Positions 1 through 12,062 of a stretch of 64,000 nt of DNA are shown one piece after another. The DNA lies in assembly GCA_012934845.2 (NCBI GenBank), contig WNNJ02002447.1, forward strand, positions 1 through 64,000, read 5' to 3'. The notes under the pieces are model-generated. The model did not search any database and was not told the DNA's origin. It worked only from the letters and a program-made list of their open reading frames with translations. The first letter of the stretch is position 1. Every line of letters starts with the position of its first letter. The position numbers and the translations under genes were made by a program. The stretch is from Pomphorhynchus laevis (lineage: Eukaryota; Acanthocephala; Palaeacanthocephala; Echinorhynchida; Pomphorhynchidae).

Positions 1-904
1 TAATGATCCCGCTTATGTATATTTCAATGAAAAGAATTCACTGCATTGTATTGACTTCGAAAGCGAAAGCTGCGTCATGCAATTTACATATAGTGAATTC
101 TTTCTTCTTTAATCTATATATAGTATGTTTTTCATGTGGATTCATTGTATGTGCTGCAACTGATGAGGCTTCTCAAAGCCGAAACGGTATGCCGTCTTGC
201 AGTGATGGAGCATGAAATTCTCTATATATAGCAACAATATATACAAGCAACACCATTTAGTATAAATGCCGTATTTCGTAAGAAATCCTGGACCGTTGTA
301 TACTTAGCACATTGGTGCATTACTATTATACCTGCGGTATCCATTAAGGATCCAACGAGTGCAGCGACAATTCAGCAACAACCTCTGCCTAGTGTTTAAG
401 GATGGTCCACACAGCAATTCGATCTGCTAAAGAGCGTAAGCTTCAGACAATTAAGCAAGGTGTCGGAAACTCCTTTATTCACAATGTCACAAGGCAACCT
501 AAACGGCCGGTGAGTACTTCATTCTACTGATGAGTGTTACGGGTACTCATTGTTCGTCTAGAAGTGACATGGTGACTGAAAGTCGTGAATCGAAGTCCAG
601 TCTATCAAGCAACACCATATGTTTCGTTTGAATACCGTCGCCTGGGATCCATATTGGATGCAGATTGAGATTAGTTTGAACACCAGGAATTCAGAAAAAA
701 AATTTATTAAAGTTTTCGTCCGAAGCCTTTTTTAATTGTATGTGTAGTTACTGATCAATAATATTTTAACTGTAATATTTTAAAATAATATTTTAAAATA
801 TTGATCATTGTTATTATATCAATTATTATTGATATATTATATATAATATATCCTTATATATTTCATTATATATTACAATATATATAAGATTGATGTCATA
901 TCCG
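1..904. other. No gene recognised (upstream flank)
   Basis: I recognise no coding region here. A short open frame begins near 402 and runs into GTGAGT at about 511, so a lone exon cannot be excluded, but its peptide matches nothing I know. From about 740 to 900 the sequence is nearly pure A+T with short palindromic TATA/ATAT runs. The LINE fragment that follows begins abruptly at about 905, as expected of a 5'-truncated insertion. Confidence 0.4.
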
Positions 905-1805
905 GTGAGTGAGCTCTATATGCCAATGATTTAAAAATTTTTCGTCCAATACAAAGCATGTACGATGTAATTGAGTTGCAACGCGACGTAGACTCAATCA
1001 TTAAATGGTGTCGTGCAAATGGATTGGTTTTATATCCTAATATTTGTAAACGTATTTACATGGGTCCCATAAAAATCGTTGGAGGCATATGCGATAGAAG
1101 ATGTAAACATCGAAAAGGTTTTATGTTTCAGTGATCTGGGCGTGATCGTAAGTGAAGATATGAAGACACGAGTCCACGTTCAATATGTCGCAGCCAAATG
1201 TCGACGTATGCTAGGCATGTTAAGACGCTCGTTTGGCCAACTCGATCCACTTAGTTTTCGCATTGCCTACTCTGCCCTTATAAAATCGCATATTTTATAC
1301 TCGTCCCCTTCAATACACCCACAGCTCCGTGGCGAATTGGAAATATACGAACGGATATTACGACAAGCAACCCATCTTGTGTCCTCAGTGCGTGGTGTCA
1401 ACTATACCCAGAGACTGGCATTGTTGAATGTACACACTGTTGAACGTTCGCTGTCTGACGCCGACCTAGTGTATGTATGGCGGTCACTGTCTATACCTGG
1501 ACATGTTTCGAAGTTTCTGTTTACAATTCGTCCACCGGGTCAACTACGAGGCCACAGACTTATGATAAAACGCAGGCTCCGTCCCAGAGCAAATTGTATT
1601 ACGATAAGCGATCGCATTGCTGACCTGTGGAACAATCTTCATGCATCGACAATCGACAGCGGTTCCGTCCAGAATTTCAAGGCATTATTAAATCACGACA
1701 GTAACAGTTTCACCTTTTTTCTTTTCTGTTTTTTATGTTTTAAGCTATGCGATCCGGCCAATTTGAGCTTTTGCTTCTGTAATGTTGTAACAACAATAAT
1801 AATAA
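905..1805 (+). mobile_element. LINE A: CR1-like RT fragment, 5'-truncated
   Basis: This is the C-terminal half of a CR1-like reverse transcriptase. The reading starts at the catalytic box near 922, written LYANDLKIFRP where the family has LYADDLKIW, so the first catalytic Asp is Asn. A frameshift near 1079 moves the reading into a frame that continues through the thumb region (FSDLGVIVSEDMKTRVHV, then CRRMLGMLRRSFGQLDPLSF) to the usual C-terminal WNNLHAST...FKALLNH segment near 1690. The 3' end lies at ACAATAATAATAA (about 1791-1803), the same simple tail as LINE D at 11.9 kb. Everything upstream of RT motif C is missing, so the copy is dead. The CR1-group call rests on the match to the other LINEs in this window. 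Confidence 0.85.
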
Positions 1806-1829
1806 CCGTTAGAAACAATCGCTCGACCC

Positions 1830-2962
1830 CTCCCTTTTTTCTAGCTATCGCCCCATTTCACTACTCCCTACTCTTTCTAAGCTCTTAGAACACCTCATCT
1901 TAATACAAATCAACGCTTATCTCTCCTCATCCAATCTGTACCATCCTTTCCATCCCTATTTTTTGCGGGGTCCCACAAGGTTCAGTCATAGGTCCCCTGC
2001 TTTTCTCTCTTTTGCATGGCGATCTCTCTCCATTTATCAAACCTTACTCCTTTAACGTCATGCAATACGCCGATGACATTCTAATCTATGCTCATGCATC
2101 CGCACATCGCATACACGATATCGGCATTTCTGCCTCCAGCTGTCTTTCTTCTATCTACAAACGTCTCTCCAATCTCCATCTCGTTCTAAACCCCGAAAAG
2201 TCCAAAATAATGTGGATCCTTCCCCGTAAACCAAACATATCTCCTCCCATTGTATCTTTTGCCTCATCAATCATCCCTATAGTCCACAATCTCACTTTCT
2301 TAGGCTTCCATTTCGATGATCACCTTCCCTTAAACCCTTCGTCCGTGACAAGGTCCGCTCGTCTAACTTAATTATCCATGACATCCGCCGTATCCGCCCC
2401 CTTATCGACTTCCGTTCTTGTATGTATCTTCTTTCATCGCTTCTTTTCCATAAAATCGATTACTGCCTTAGCCTTTTCGCCAATTCTCCAAAATCCATCA
2501 TCCTACCCCTACAACGAATAATCAACACCGCCGTTCGAGTGCTCTTTCGTCTCCGTCGCTTCGACCACACATCCACATATTTTGCCCAACTCTCCTGGCC
2601 CACCATCCACATCCGCATCAAACTCCGCCTTCTCGTTACTTTTCGTCTCATCGCTGTCGGCTCCCCATCGTTCATCAACCTTCCTTTCTTAGACGATACT
2701 CGCCCCACCTCGCTATCGCTTTGTTCCTGTCATACCCTCTTACTCCACGTTCCTAATTACTCCAACAACTACGGTCTCCGATTTTTCCTCGTCGCCGCTC
2801 CACTCGTCTGGAATCAACTCCCTCTCGACGTCCGCCGCGCTCCCTCCTTTATCACATTCAGACACTTCCTCTGTTCACACCTTCTCGACACCTGATTCAC
2901 AGTCTTGTTTTGTTGTGGTCATGTAAGCGTGCGCTGGCACGCATTTGCCACGTTAAAATAAA
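1830..2962 (+). mobile_element. LINE B: L2-like RT, 5'-truncated
   Basis: This is a different LINE lineage from its neighbours. RT motifs in order are SSYRPISLLPTLSKLLEHLI (about 1840), GVPQGSVIGPLLFSLL (about 1970) and QYADDILIYAHASAHRIHDI (about 2063) with an intact YADD. The thumb segment follows (LTFLGFHFDDHLPLNP; ICDF-like region broken by a frameshift near 2345), then RRFDHTSTYFAQLSWPTIHI and the terminal AAPLVWNQLPLDVRRAPS typical of L2-type elements. The last stop is at 2893-2895, followed by AAAATAAATCC as a short A-rich tail. The region between the palm boxes is also damaged near 1950. The coding strand is extremely rich in C and T, unlike the flanking DNA. It abuts the tail of LINE A. 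Confidence 0.85.
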
Positions 2963-5008
2963 TCCTTTTTTTAACCGTTGAACTCACGATACTGTTCTTA
3001 CGTGAAAGAACTGTCTTTGCTGCAATTAAATGCAATTGTGAGATAACAGAAATTATTGATTCACTTCTTTAGTTCTTGTATAATTTGTAAATTGATTATA
3101 TCCCAATCGCTCGTAGCAGCAACGGGATCGAATAAATACATTTTCATATGAATATTATAATAATTATTATAATTATTTAAACATAAATTTTTAAAAATAA
3201 TGGGAAAGTTATTACGTGTTTTATCTTTCGGTATTATTCAAAAAACATAAAATAGAGCAAAAATTACTATCATCTAGAGTAAGTTCTTCAAAATAATTTG
3301 CTATTAATATTCGACAGTAATAAATCTTAAAGTATTAGACACTCGTTTGCGGAATAGGATTTAAATAGCGCGGAATCGGTACATTATGGTACCAGGAACT
3401 GACGAAACTTTTAATATTAGCGATCTTTTATATGTATGCGGTGTTAGATGGTGTGAACGCTATAATGACATGTAATATTCAGGATCCAGCAAGATCGTCT
3501 TTTTAATGAATGTGATGAGATTAGTAGTGAATGCTACAGTGTGATCGTGCTTGAATGTAGTACATTTTGAGCAAGGTACCAAAAAGAAAAGTATCGCTCT
3601 GTCGATGAACATTTTTAGAAAATAACAGTAATCTCTTCGCGAATATCAATGACATTTATCTGACGAAAATTAATATAAGTTAAATAGGGGCCGATTGACA
3701 GCAAAGCATGTCGTTTATAGTAAGGAACATACTTCTAAAATATCAAAGAGGGCGTTCAAAGAAGAGCAATTTAATTTTTCGATATTAAAAACGAGTTGTT
3801 AGAAATTCGACTGATATGTTTAATAAAAGAACAATTTGACGGTAAATGAATTTTAAGATAGATTTAGCTATTGATAAACTCTAGTTTGGCTGTCACATCT
3901 ACGTAGACACATGCTTACGCTATAATTTACAATTTTTGACTTGTCGATATGCACAGTCAGTTAATTGGAAACGCGCTATGCTGATAAAGCGTCTGACGCG
4001 CTTTAAACGGATAAAATATCTTTGGATTATATTACCAACTTAGTCATATGGTATAAATGAAATATAGTTTGTTATAAAGAAGATTAAATGGGTCGATCAT
4101 CACAAAGAACGAAAATAGTATAGGACTAAATTGGTCAGCTTGTAAACAGGCTTGTGAAGAACCCTGATTTATTCTGTTCATCTGAAACTCTTAAGTGATT
4201 AGGTTGAAAAATCAAGCGTACATGTAAAAATAATCTATGGATACTCACGTTGGTATAACATTTGTCAAACAACAATCTACAATCCACTATATCAAGACCA
4301 TTTGAAATTGATGAACATAGCATTCAAAAACTTATTCGAGAAATAAGTATATTGCTCAAGAGTTAAAATATGTTCAGAATAAAGGATGTAGTGCATATTA
4401 TATCAAAGTGTAATTTAGAAGATATTTAGAATCGTAATTCCTCTACACGAGTCTATCGAATCATAATTGTCTATGCCTTTGTGGAAAATGTTCTTAAGGC
4501 TCCGTCTCGCAACGAGATTGGAAAAGAATAATTTCCAACGAATATAATATGAAAACGGTTTGTTTTATCAATTTTATCAGTGATTGATTTCAAATGTTCA
4601 ACACATAGTAATAATAATTAATTAATATAATAATTATTAATATAATTAATATTAAATTAATATTAATTATAGATTAATTTAGTATTTATTAAATTAAAAA
4701 TATTTTTGACAAAAAATATTATTAATTATACATTAATAATATATATAGCAACAACGTGAAATCTAACCAGTTACATTAGATTTATCCAGACAATATTAAT
4801 AATCTTAAGTAAAATAAGATTTTTTAGGGAAAATGATCATAGAATCACTTACCTATCTGAGTTAATCATTCAAATGATTTTGTGTATTTTGTAGGGCTCA
4901 AACGTATTTTATAATCGCAGAGATGATTTTGTAGCGATACTATCGTAAATATTTCCTAACCTTACACATTATTCGTTTATTAGTTTATCATACTAGCTAA
5001 TTACAAAC
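2963..5008. other. AT-rich intergenic stretch, no gene seen
   Basis: Two kilobases without a recognisable protein, RNA gene or mobile-element motif. It contains A+T runs (3150-3200, 4600-4745) with simple TTAAT/ATTAA repetition. Short open frames here have no family match and no coding character, so I leave them out. Confidence 0.5.
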
Positions 5009-5014
5009 ACTATT

Positions 5015-6157
5015 ATGAAGAACAAGAGGGTTAAATCTACAAGTTATCAAGTACAGTGTGACTCTGATGATTGTCGACGCTGGTCGACTATTACAATCGC
5101 TACTGATTCAAATGATAATTCTAGTGGGTCATTTGTGTGGATTTTGCGCTTCCCTGCGCATTCAATCACTAGAAGAGGAAATAAGTGTTTTAAGAAAAGC
5201 AATCCAAAATATAGATCATTGCCAGTGCAACACGAATTCCAAAGATGCATCAACAAATAAATTCAATAACAGCACTCATGTTTTATCAAATTCAACTGTC
5301 CATTCTAGTGGGTCAATTGTGAATGTTCACAACAAGAGACTCGAAGTAAGCGATTGCACGATGGATCAGTGTACAACAGGAAATGAGATATTGCAAAATT
5401 CCATTTGCAATCATCATATCAATCAAATATCCAATATTACCCCACAAACTCATTCTACACGGGTATGGAAGAATATCAACGGACGTCATTTTCGAAGTTC
5501 ATCCAGTATTGGTCAACAAAATTTCCAACTTGACTGCAAACTTGGTGAACCCAACTGAAATGATCATTCTAGTAATATTAATTCAATGTCTAAATCGTCA
5601 GTGATGAATGCAAATGTCGGAGAATTTTCCGTACATAAAATAAGAAACACCCATAATAAAGAACTATTAACACAACCGCTAGATATTAATGCGCGAATGC
5701 GTGGCGAGAACCGAGATCAGTGCGTAATCTTTGCTAATATACCGGAATTTAACTCTTCGGAGCCGCAGTTACGTATTGATCATGACGTGAGTAGAGTTCG
5801 GGAAGTATTATCAAAAATATTTACTTCAGGTGAGGAATCTATAGCCTCATCTCTTCTAGTGAAATCATTGTTCAGGTAGGTAAGAAAAATAAAGAACGCC
5901 CACGCTTATTGAAAGTGGTATGTAAATCGTCCGACAATGTTAACGAGATCTTACGCAGAGGGTATAAATTAAAAGGTCAAACTACTAAAATCTTTAAGGA
6001 TCTCAGCATTCAGGATCGTAAGATGCGACATCAAGCTTGGGAAGAGCTAAAGACCAGGAATGCTTCTGGTGAAAAGGACTTGACAATAAGAAATTTTCGT
6101 GTGGTTCGAAGAAAGCCATTTGTACGTTGGAATCCAATCGGTCCGTTAATTGCTTAG
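5015..6157 (+). pseudogene. LINE C ORF1 (PHD-like / RNA-binding protein), broken
   Basis: Non-LTR ORF1, presumed to coat the element RNA. The N terminus reads YQVQCDSDDCRRW, a zinc-chelating start like the PHD-type finger of CR1 ORF1 proteins. A short leucine-rich coiled-coil (LEEEISVLRKAIQNIDHCQC, about 5175-5235) follows in another frame. The C-terminal half is the RRM-like core: ENRDQCVIFANIPEF (about 5710), then after a frame break near 5875 KNKERPRLLKVVCKSSDNVN and KDLTIRNFRVVRR (about 6077). LINE F (15-18 kb) repeats the same C-terminal block as NLTIRNFWVGRR. At least three frame changes interrupt it. That it is LINE ORF1 is well supported by this shared block and its position upstream of the endonuclease. 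Confidence 0.8.
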
Positions 6158-6231
6158 GTATTGATCCATCCTCGTTAGATATATTTCCTACTGGACTATC
6201 TATAAACTCAAGAACCAGTAAATGTTAAACT

Positions 6232-8984
6232 CCAATTATTAACGTCGCTTACACAAATATTCGTAGTATAGTATCGAAGATCGACGAATTTCGGAACATA
6301 TTCTTTACATATAAACCTCAAATAATTGTAGTTACCGAAACTTGGCTCCATCATGATATTGCTGATAGTATGGTAGCTGTGGATGGGTATTCTATCATCA
6401 GGGTTGATCGTAAAGTACGACGAGGAGGCGGTGTTGCACTTATGGTACTTGTGAACTGATGGTGGCGAGTATATCCCATGTAAGAAATAAAGTTACTATT
6501 GCACTATGTTATAGATCTCCATGTAGCTTCGTTCTCACTCAGGAATTCTCAGATATTTTGACAAAGGCAGCAATGGGTGATCGGTTCCTCTGTTTAGGAG
6601 ACTTCAATATTTCCAGCATCAATATGGATGATCCTTATTCAGGAATAACATCTTCTAGTAAACTAGATCATGACTTGTAGAATTTTCTGTTAGATAACCT
6701 ACTTCTTGTTCAGCATGTATCAGAACCAACTAGGATTATGAATGATCAAAGTTCTTTGTTGGATTTAATTTTATCTAAATCATTAACAGATGTGCATAAC
6801 ATTATGCATGAAGCACCCATAGGAGTTAGTGATCATTGTGTATTGGTTTTTCAATTATCAGGGATTTCAAATAATATTATGGACGAAGTCGAAACTAAAA
6901 TCTTCAAACATTGTTGGTATCGTGCGGATCAGTGTAAAATTCTTCAAGCAGCATCGACTATGAACTTTGTAGGCGCTAGCGACGATGTTGAAGATTGTTG
7001 GAAGGTTTTCCGTTCAGCAATGTGTGAAATAATAGAAAAATACGTTCCTACCAAGATCGTACATAAAAATAAAAAGATGAATCCTCCGTGGTTTAATCGA
7101 GAACTTAAATCAGAACTAAGACGAAGAAACCGACTGTTTAAATTAAGCTGCAAGGACAATACTTATCGACAGGAATACGTCAATTGTCGTAACGTTTTCG
7201 AAAAGCTTAAAAAACGCAAAAAAATTAAACTACGAAATGACAATAGCTGCGAACTTTCATAGTGCACCAAAACGATTTTGGGCTCACATACGTAGAAAAA
7301 GGACAATTCCTCCTACGATTTCGTCTCTTCGTATTAATGATAACTTTATCACATCACCTCAAGCTGTAGCCGACACGTTTGCGTCGACTTTTAAACTCGT
7401 AACTAATAACACAGAAACTAACCAGCAATCTCGTGTAAGCCATTCACGAAGTTATTTTGATGTTACTACCGAGGAGGTTTATAGTGAGTTAAATTCTTTA
7501 CGACATTCATCACCTGGTCCGGATGGATTACATCCCCAGATACTAAAGATATTATCAACATTTATTGCTTCACCGTTAGCTTATTTGTTTCAACTATCAC
7601 TAGCTAAGTCAATTCTACCGTTAGATTGGAAAATCGCCACTGTAGTGCCAGTCCACAAAAAAGGAGATCGTCACAATCCTGAAAATTATAGAGCAATAAG
7701 CCTTACAAGTGTCGTATGTAAGATGTTAGAGCGCATATTGTATCGGCGATTACTATCCTATCTTGAATCATCGAACTTGTTAGATAATTCGCAACATGGT
7801 TTTCGTCCTGGACGTTCTTGCATGTCTAATCTTTTATGTGCACGCGAAGCATGGGTTGATGCAGTTGCGCAGGGTAATGCAGTTGATGTCGTGTATTTCG
7901 ACTTTAGTCGGGACTTTGATAGGGTTTCCCACAATATGTTGATTGAGGCTCTTGCAGATTACGGAATTGTAATTCCTATTATTCGATGGATTCACGCTTT
8001 CCTATTTGATCGTTCTTTTAGAGTTCGAGTTGGAAATTGTCTATCTAGACCGTCAAATTTATCAATGGGTGTTCCTCAGGGATCGGTGTTGGGTCCATTA
8101 TTATTCGTCATATTTCTGAATAGTTTGCTACGCTCTCTAAAATGTAAAAAATTAGCATTCGCGGATGATCTTAAAATATGGAATGTCATAACATGCCATG
8201 CCGATATGCAACACTTACAAGATGACATAAATATGGTTAATAGGTGGAGCAAACTGACCGGAATCATGATTAACATTACTAAATGTGTCCACCTCAGATT
8301 TGCTCGTAGTGATTTACCAAATGATTATTCTGTTTGCGGTGAGATTATTCCCACAAATTCGTATACAAAATATCTTGGGATGATTGTTCAGAATTCGTTT
8401 AAAACCGGCCTCAATACTGAAAATATATGCAACATGTCGAGAAAAATTATTTACATGATCAAACATACCTTTAGTTCGCTTCAACCGTCTCAGTTTCCAC
8501 TATTATATAAGGCGTTGATCAGACCAATCATTGATTATGCTTCGCCGGCGACTTTTCCTTCTACGCGTGGTGAAATAAACCAATTAGAAAAGATTCTTCG
8601 CCGATTTTTCAAGCTATGTTCTGGTCTTCGAAACATTGTCTACTGTGATAGACTAAGCCAACTAAATATTACTCCAGTTTTTACGATATATGTGTACAAT
8701 GATTTGTTACAGTTATGGCGAATGATTTATGGCTTTTCTGGATATCCATCGGAATCCGTTATTCTAAATTATGGCCCGATACACAGATGACACTCTTTAT
8801 CAGTTGTTGTTCAATCACACGGGAAATGTCATAGATACTTGCGATTATCTTACAGAGCGGTAAACCTATGGAACCGATTGCCGAATTCGATCGTGTCTAT
8901 GACACAGTACAAATCATTCCAGAATGCGCTGAGCATGGGGATAAAAAGAGAAGATTCTTTGCAGGAAATATATAACTATATGTG
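6232..8984 (+). pseudogene. LINE C ORF2: APE endonuclease plus reverse transcriptase, broken
   Basis: The endonuclease opens with NVAYTNIRSIVSKIDEF, has VVTETWLHH (catalytic Glu, about 6330), LCLGDFNISS (about 6590) and IGVSDHCVL (about 6820), the standard APE boxes. The RT runs 7237-8790: SPGPDGLHPQILK, NPENYRAISLTSVVCKMLER, NSQHGFRPGRSC, YFDFSRDFDRVSH (motif A), GVPQGSVLGPLLF (motif B) and LAFADDLKIW (motif C, FADD). The C-terminal HRYLRLSYRAVNLWNRLPNS lies in another frame and ends at TGA 8982-8984. Breaks: a frameshift near 6450, an in-frame TAG at 6678-6680, a frameshift near 7235 and one near 8785. The RT body itself is uninterrupted for 517 codons, so this copy is fairly young. Confidence 0.9.
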
Positions 8985-9214
8985 ACAATTTATTATTGCT
9001 GAACTATGTTTCTTTCTTTTTTCCTTTTCTTAATATTGTGATCAGACAAAATGACTCTTTATGTGTCAAAGTCTTGTAATAAATAACAATACCGGAAAAT
9101 ATTCATCAATCCAAATAAAGGGTCTACACGTTAAAAATATAGTGAATTGGAAAGGCTATGAAGCTTAACGACCGAAAGAAACGATGTTGTCAAAATGGTC
9201 GCTATTAAAACAGA

Positions 9215-9446
9215 ATTACGTGTATGGATAAAATTAAAGCCTTAAATATTTTAATAAATCAAAATTATTTAAAGGTATGGACATCTATATTTAGACAAAT
9301 AAAAGGTGTTCCAATGAGTGGTAATTGTATCCCAATTATAGCTGACTTATTTTTAAGCTTTATATGAAATAAATTTGTTCATAACTGGGTGAAAAATAAA
9401 TCATAATTATATAAAACACTATTTCATGCATCAAATAAAACACTAT
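9215..9446 (+). mobile_element. Penelope-like RT fragment 1
   Basis: The sequence matches the RT of the large Penelope-like element at 51.6-54.3 kb. ATGGATAAAATTAAAGCC, KVWTSIFRQIKGVPMSGNC and a degenerate PIIADLFLSF block are seen. It covers only RT motif B and its upstream helix, is broken, and stops where fragment 2 begins. Two copies side by side in the same orientation fit the tandem insertions known for Penelope-like elements. Confidence 0.8.
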
Positions 9447-9742
9447 AACTCCTATCTGACAAAGTTCATACATCACGTAAATATATGGATAAAATTGAAT
9501 TAATAGAAGGCTTAAATATTTTGATAAATCAAAATTATTTAAAGGTAGGGACATCTATATTTAGACAAATAAATAGTGTTCCAATGGGAGGTTATAGTAG
9601 CCCAATTATAGCTGACTTATTTTTTAAGCTTTATAGGATATGAATTTGTTCATAACTGTGTAAAACTATGTCTAAATTATATAAAGATATGAAATATATT
9701 TTTCGATGCATTGATGATACATGTATTCACCGATTGAACTTT
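9447..9742 (+). mobile_element. Penelope-like RT fragment 2
   Basis: A second, slightly longer piece of the same RT, beginning upstream with the NSYLTKFIHHVNIW-like block. It continues through MDKIELIEGLNILINQNYLK and GYSSPIIADLFF to MKYIFRCIDDTCI near 9695-9735, so here the motif C pair Asp-Asp is present. It ends exactly where LINE D begins, probably cut by that insertion. Confidence 0.8.
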
Positions 9743-11945
9743 TGGATCATTGCCTCGTAGTTCTTAAGTTAAGATTCTCTTCGAGGGTAAACGAGAGTTT
9801 AAAGTTTTTAAAACTGATATCGCTGCAGTATCCTTACTGTTATCAAAAGTACAGTGGCTAAACCCTAATCTCGTAGGTGTACACGCAGCATGGCAACAAT
9901 TTTGAGAGACTCTGTACTCCTTAATAGTGAAATCTACTCCTCTTAGACATGTGGTTGCCGTAAGCAGGCGCCTTGGTTTGATTATGAATTACGATCTGCT
10001 TGGAAAACTCGTAACTCAGTGTTTAGAGATTTTAAGAATGGTCAATGTGCATATGATGATTACAAGCACTCAAGAAATCTGTTTAATACTTTGAAAAAGC
10101 AAAAACGATTTGCGTTTGAGAAATCTTTAGCAAAGATTTCTCAAAGTTATTTCTTTGAGATAACTTTTCAGGTATGTGCCCCGTCGTAGAGCACCTAAAT
10201 CTTCGATTGTTCAGCATTTTGACGACGTTACTATTGATGTACTCTCGGAGCGTTTTTCTGCGCACTATGTAGCCGTGGTAGAGCATGAGAATATTCCCCG
10301 AGTAGAACAGCAATACACCCTTGTGTCATTTGCTTCACCTGTCACCTGTCTTGATTTTGACATTTCCAAAATTATCTCGCCTGAGGACGTTTATAAAGAA
10401 TTATGTCGCCTAAAATCATCAAACTCCAAGGGTCCCGACTTGCTTCCTTCTGTTTCTCTACGTAGCTTGGCTAGCTCGATATTTGGTCCGTTGAGAGACT
10501 TTTTTAGCAGTCTAGTCTTGATGGTTCTTTTTCGAATGTCTGGAAGCAGTCTGTAATCCATCCTATTTTCAAAAGAGGTGCTCGCTCATCGGTTGATAAT
10601 TATAGGCCAATCAGTATAACTTGTATATGCTGTCGAATTTTGGAAAGGCTTGTGCATGCTTTTATGGTTGATTTCTTCAGTAGGAATAATGTATTAGCTC
10701 CTGAGCAGCACGGGTTCAGAAAGGGTCACTCTACTGTCTCCAATTTGCTCTTTGCTCATAGTTCCTGGTCAGAAAACAAGGCGAATTCTGTAGATACCGA
10801 CATCATATTTTTCGATTTTTCAAAAACGTTTGATCGAGTTGATCATGACCTGCTTCTTATAAAACTGACAAACACAGGACTTCATATTGCCCTTGTTAAA
10901 TGGATCAGGGCCTTTCTGCATCAACGAAGCTTCAGAGTGCGTGTTGATAATACACTATCGTCGGTTAGGCCTTGTCACATTGGTGTTCATCAGGGATCCG
11001 TTTTAGGTCCACTGTTATTCATTATATATGCAAATTATTTACCTGCAACCATTTGCTCGTCAGTGCTATTGTATGCTGATGACTTAAAGATTTGGAGGGG
11101 TGTTTACTCGAGTAATGATATTAGCATTTTACAGAGAGATATTGATAGGGTCGAGTTATAAGCGGCGAGCAACAAGCTTGTGATAAATGTCACCAAATGC
11201 AAACACATGCGTGTTCTGGGTAGAGTTATAAAGTCCCCGTCAGCAGTTCAATACACTTATTGTGGTCGTGAAATAGATGGTGTTGTAAGCCATAAGGATT
11301 TGGGAGTGTTAATTGACTACAACCTGAGAACTGCTCCACATACCGCTCTTGCATGTGCCAACGCTAATAAAATGGTAAGGGTCATTAGGCGCACATTCTT
11401 AGCTCTTGATCCGGTTGCTCTTCGGCCTCTAATTTTGGCTCACGTTGTGAGCCCGTTGCTGTATGCGGCCCCTTGTGTTTACCCATGCACAGTTGGGGAA
11501 CACTTGATCTCTGAAAGTGTGCTTTGTCGTGCAACAAAGTTGGCGCCGATCTTGGCGCAAATGTCCTATGAGTGTCGTTTGCAATGTCTTCGGCTTGAGA
11601 CCGTTTCTTTGACCCGTCAGTATATCGATATCATCCTCTTCGGATGTGTTTACAACTGCGACAGTCAGCATTCCTTCGCGGACACAGTTTGTCTTTGAGC
11701 CGGAATTTAGTGAAAAAGTTTCGGTGTAAACAATTTCAACGAAGAGTAGTTGGACTTTGGAACAAACTGGATGGAGGTACTGTTTGCAGCAGTGGTGCCT
11801 CAACATTCAAGTCCGGATTACGGATGGATCATGTTATGCGCAAAGAAGTGTTCCCCTATAGATGTGAACAGTGTTGATGATTTTGTTGATTTTTATTTCA
11901 TGTGAACCGGCTATTTAAGCCCCTGCTTGTAAGTCGTTGAAACAA
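9743..11945 (+). mobile_element. LINE D: CR1-like, 5'-truncated in the endonuclease
   Basis: The reading starts at the last endonuclease box (DHCLVVLKLRFSSRV, about 9757) and passes the linker (PWFDYELRSAWKTRNSVF, about 9974). RT blocks follow: SSNSKGPDLLPSVSLRS, VDNYRPISITCICCRILERL, APEQHGFRKGHSTVSNLL, IFFDFSKTFDRVDHD (motif A), GVHQGSVLGPLLFIIYANYL (motif B) and LLYADDLKIWRGVYSS (motif C, intact YADD). The C-terminal block RGHSLSLSRNLVKKF...VVGLWNKLDGG ends at TGA near 11877. Breaks: near 10180, near 10535, an in-frame TAA at 11159-11161, and near 11660. The 3' end has a GGCTATTTAAGCCCCTGC hairpin-like segment and an AACAATAATAAT tail. Short stacked inverted repeats interrupt the linker at 10120-10160. 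Confidence 0.9.
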
Positions 11946-12062
11946 TAATAATTTGACTCAAAACATATCTTTATTAATTTGATCTTTCCTTTTATAGTTT
12001 GTTATTTTCATTTTCTCTATGATATTATCACTTAATATTCAAAAATTTAATAATCACTGTTC

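Larger units (their letters stand above)
5009..9090 (+). mobile_element. LINE C: near-complete CR1-like LINE
   Basis: The most complete LINE in the window, about 4.1 kb. It carries ORF1 (5015-6157), then ORF2 with an APE-type endonuclease (about 6232-6890), a linker and a long RT (7237-8790) plus its C-terminal tail (to 8984). The 3' untranslated part contains GTGATCAGACAAAA (9040-9053), which is also found in the 3' end of LINE M at 35.2 kb, so the two belong to one lineage. It ends in an AATAAATAACAAT tail near 9078-9090. About four to six frame breaks separate the domains, so it cannot be autonomous as read. It is followed directly by Penelope-type scraps. Confidence 0.9.

Noticed and set aside
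3-215. 70-codon open frame at the window start
   Set aside because: Composition typical of chance frames, no recognisable motif and no context.
4135-5008. Possible gene in the 4-5 kb stretch
   Set aside because: Only a 62-codon frame with no motif, no splice context and AT-driven composition.
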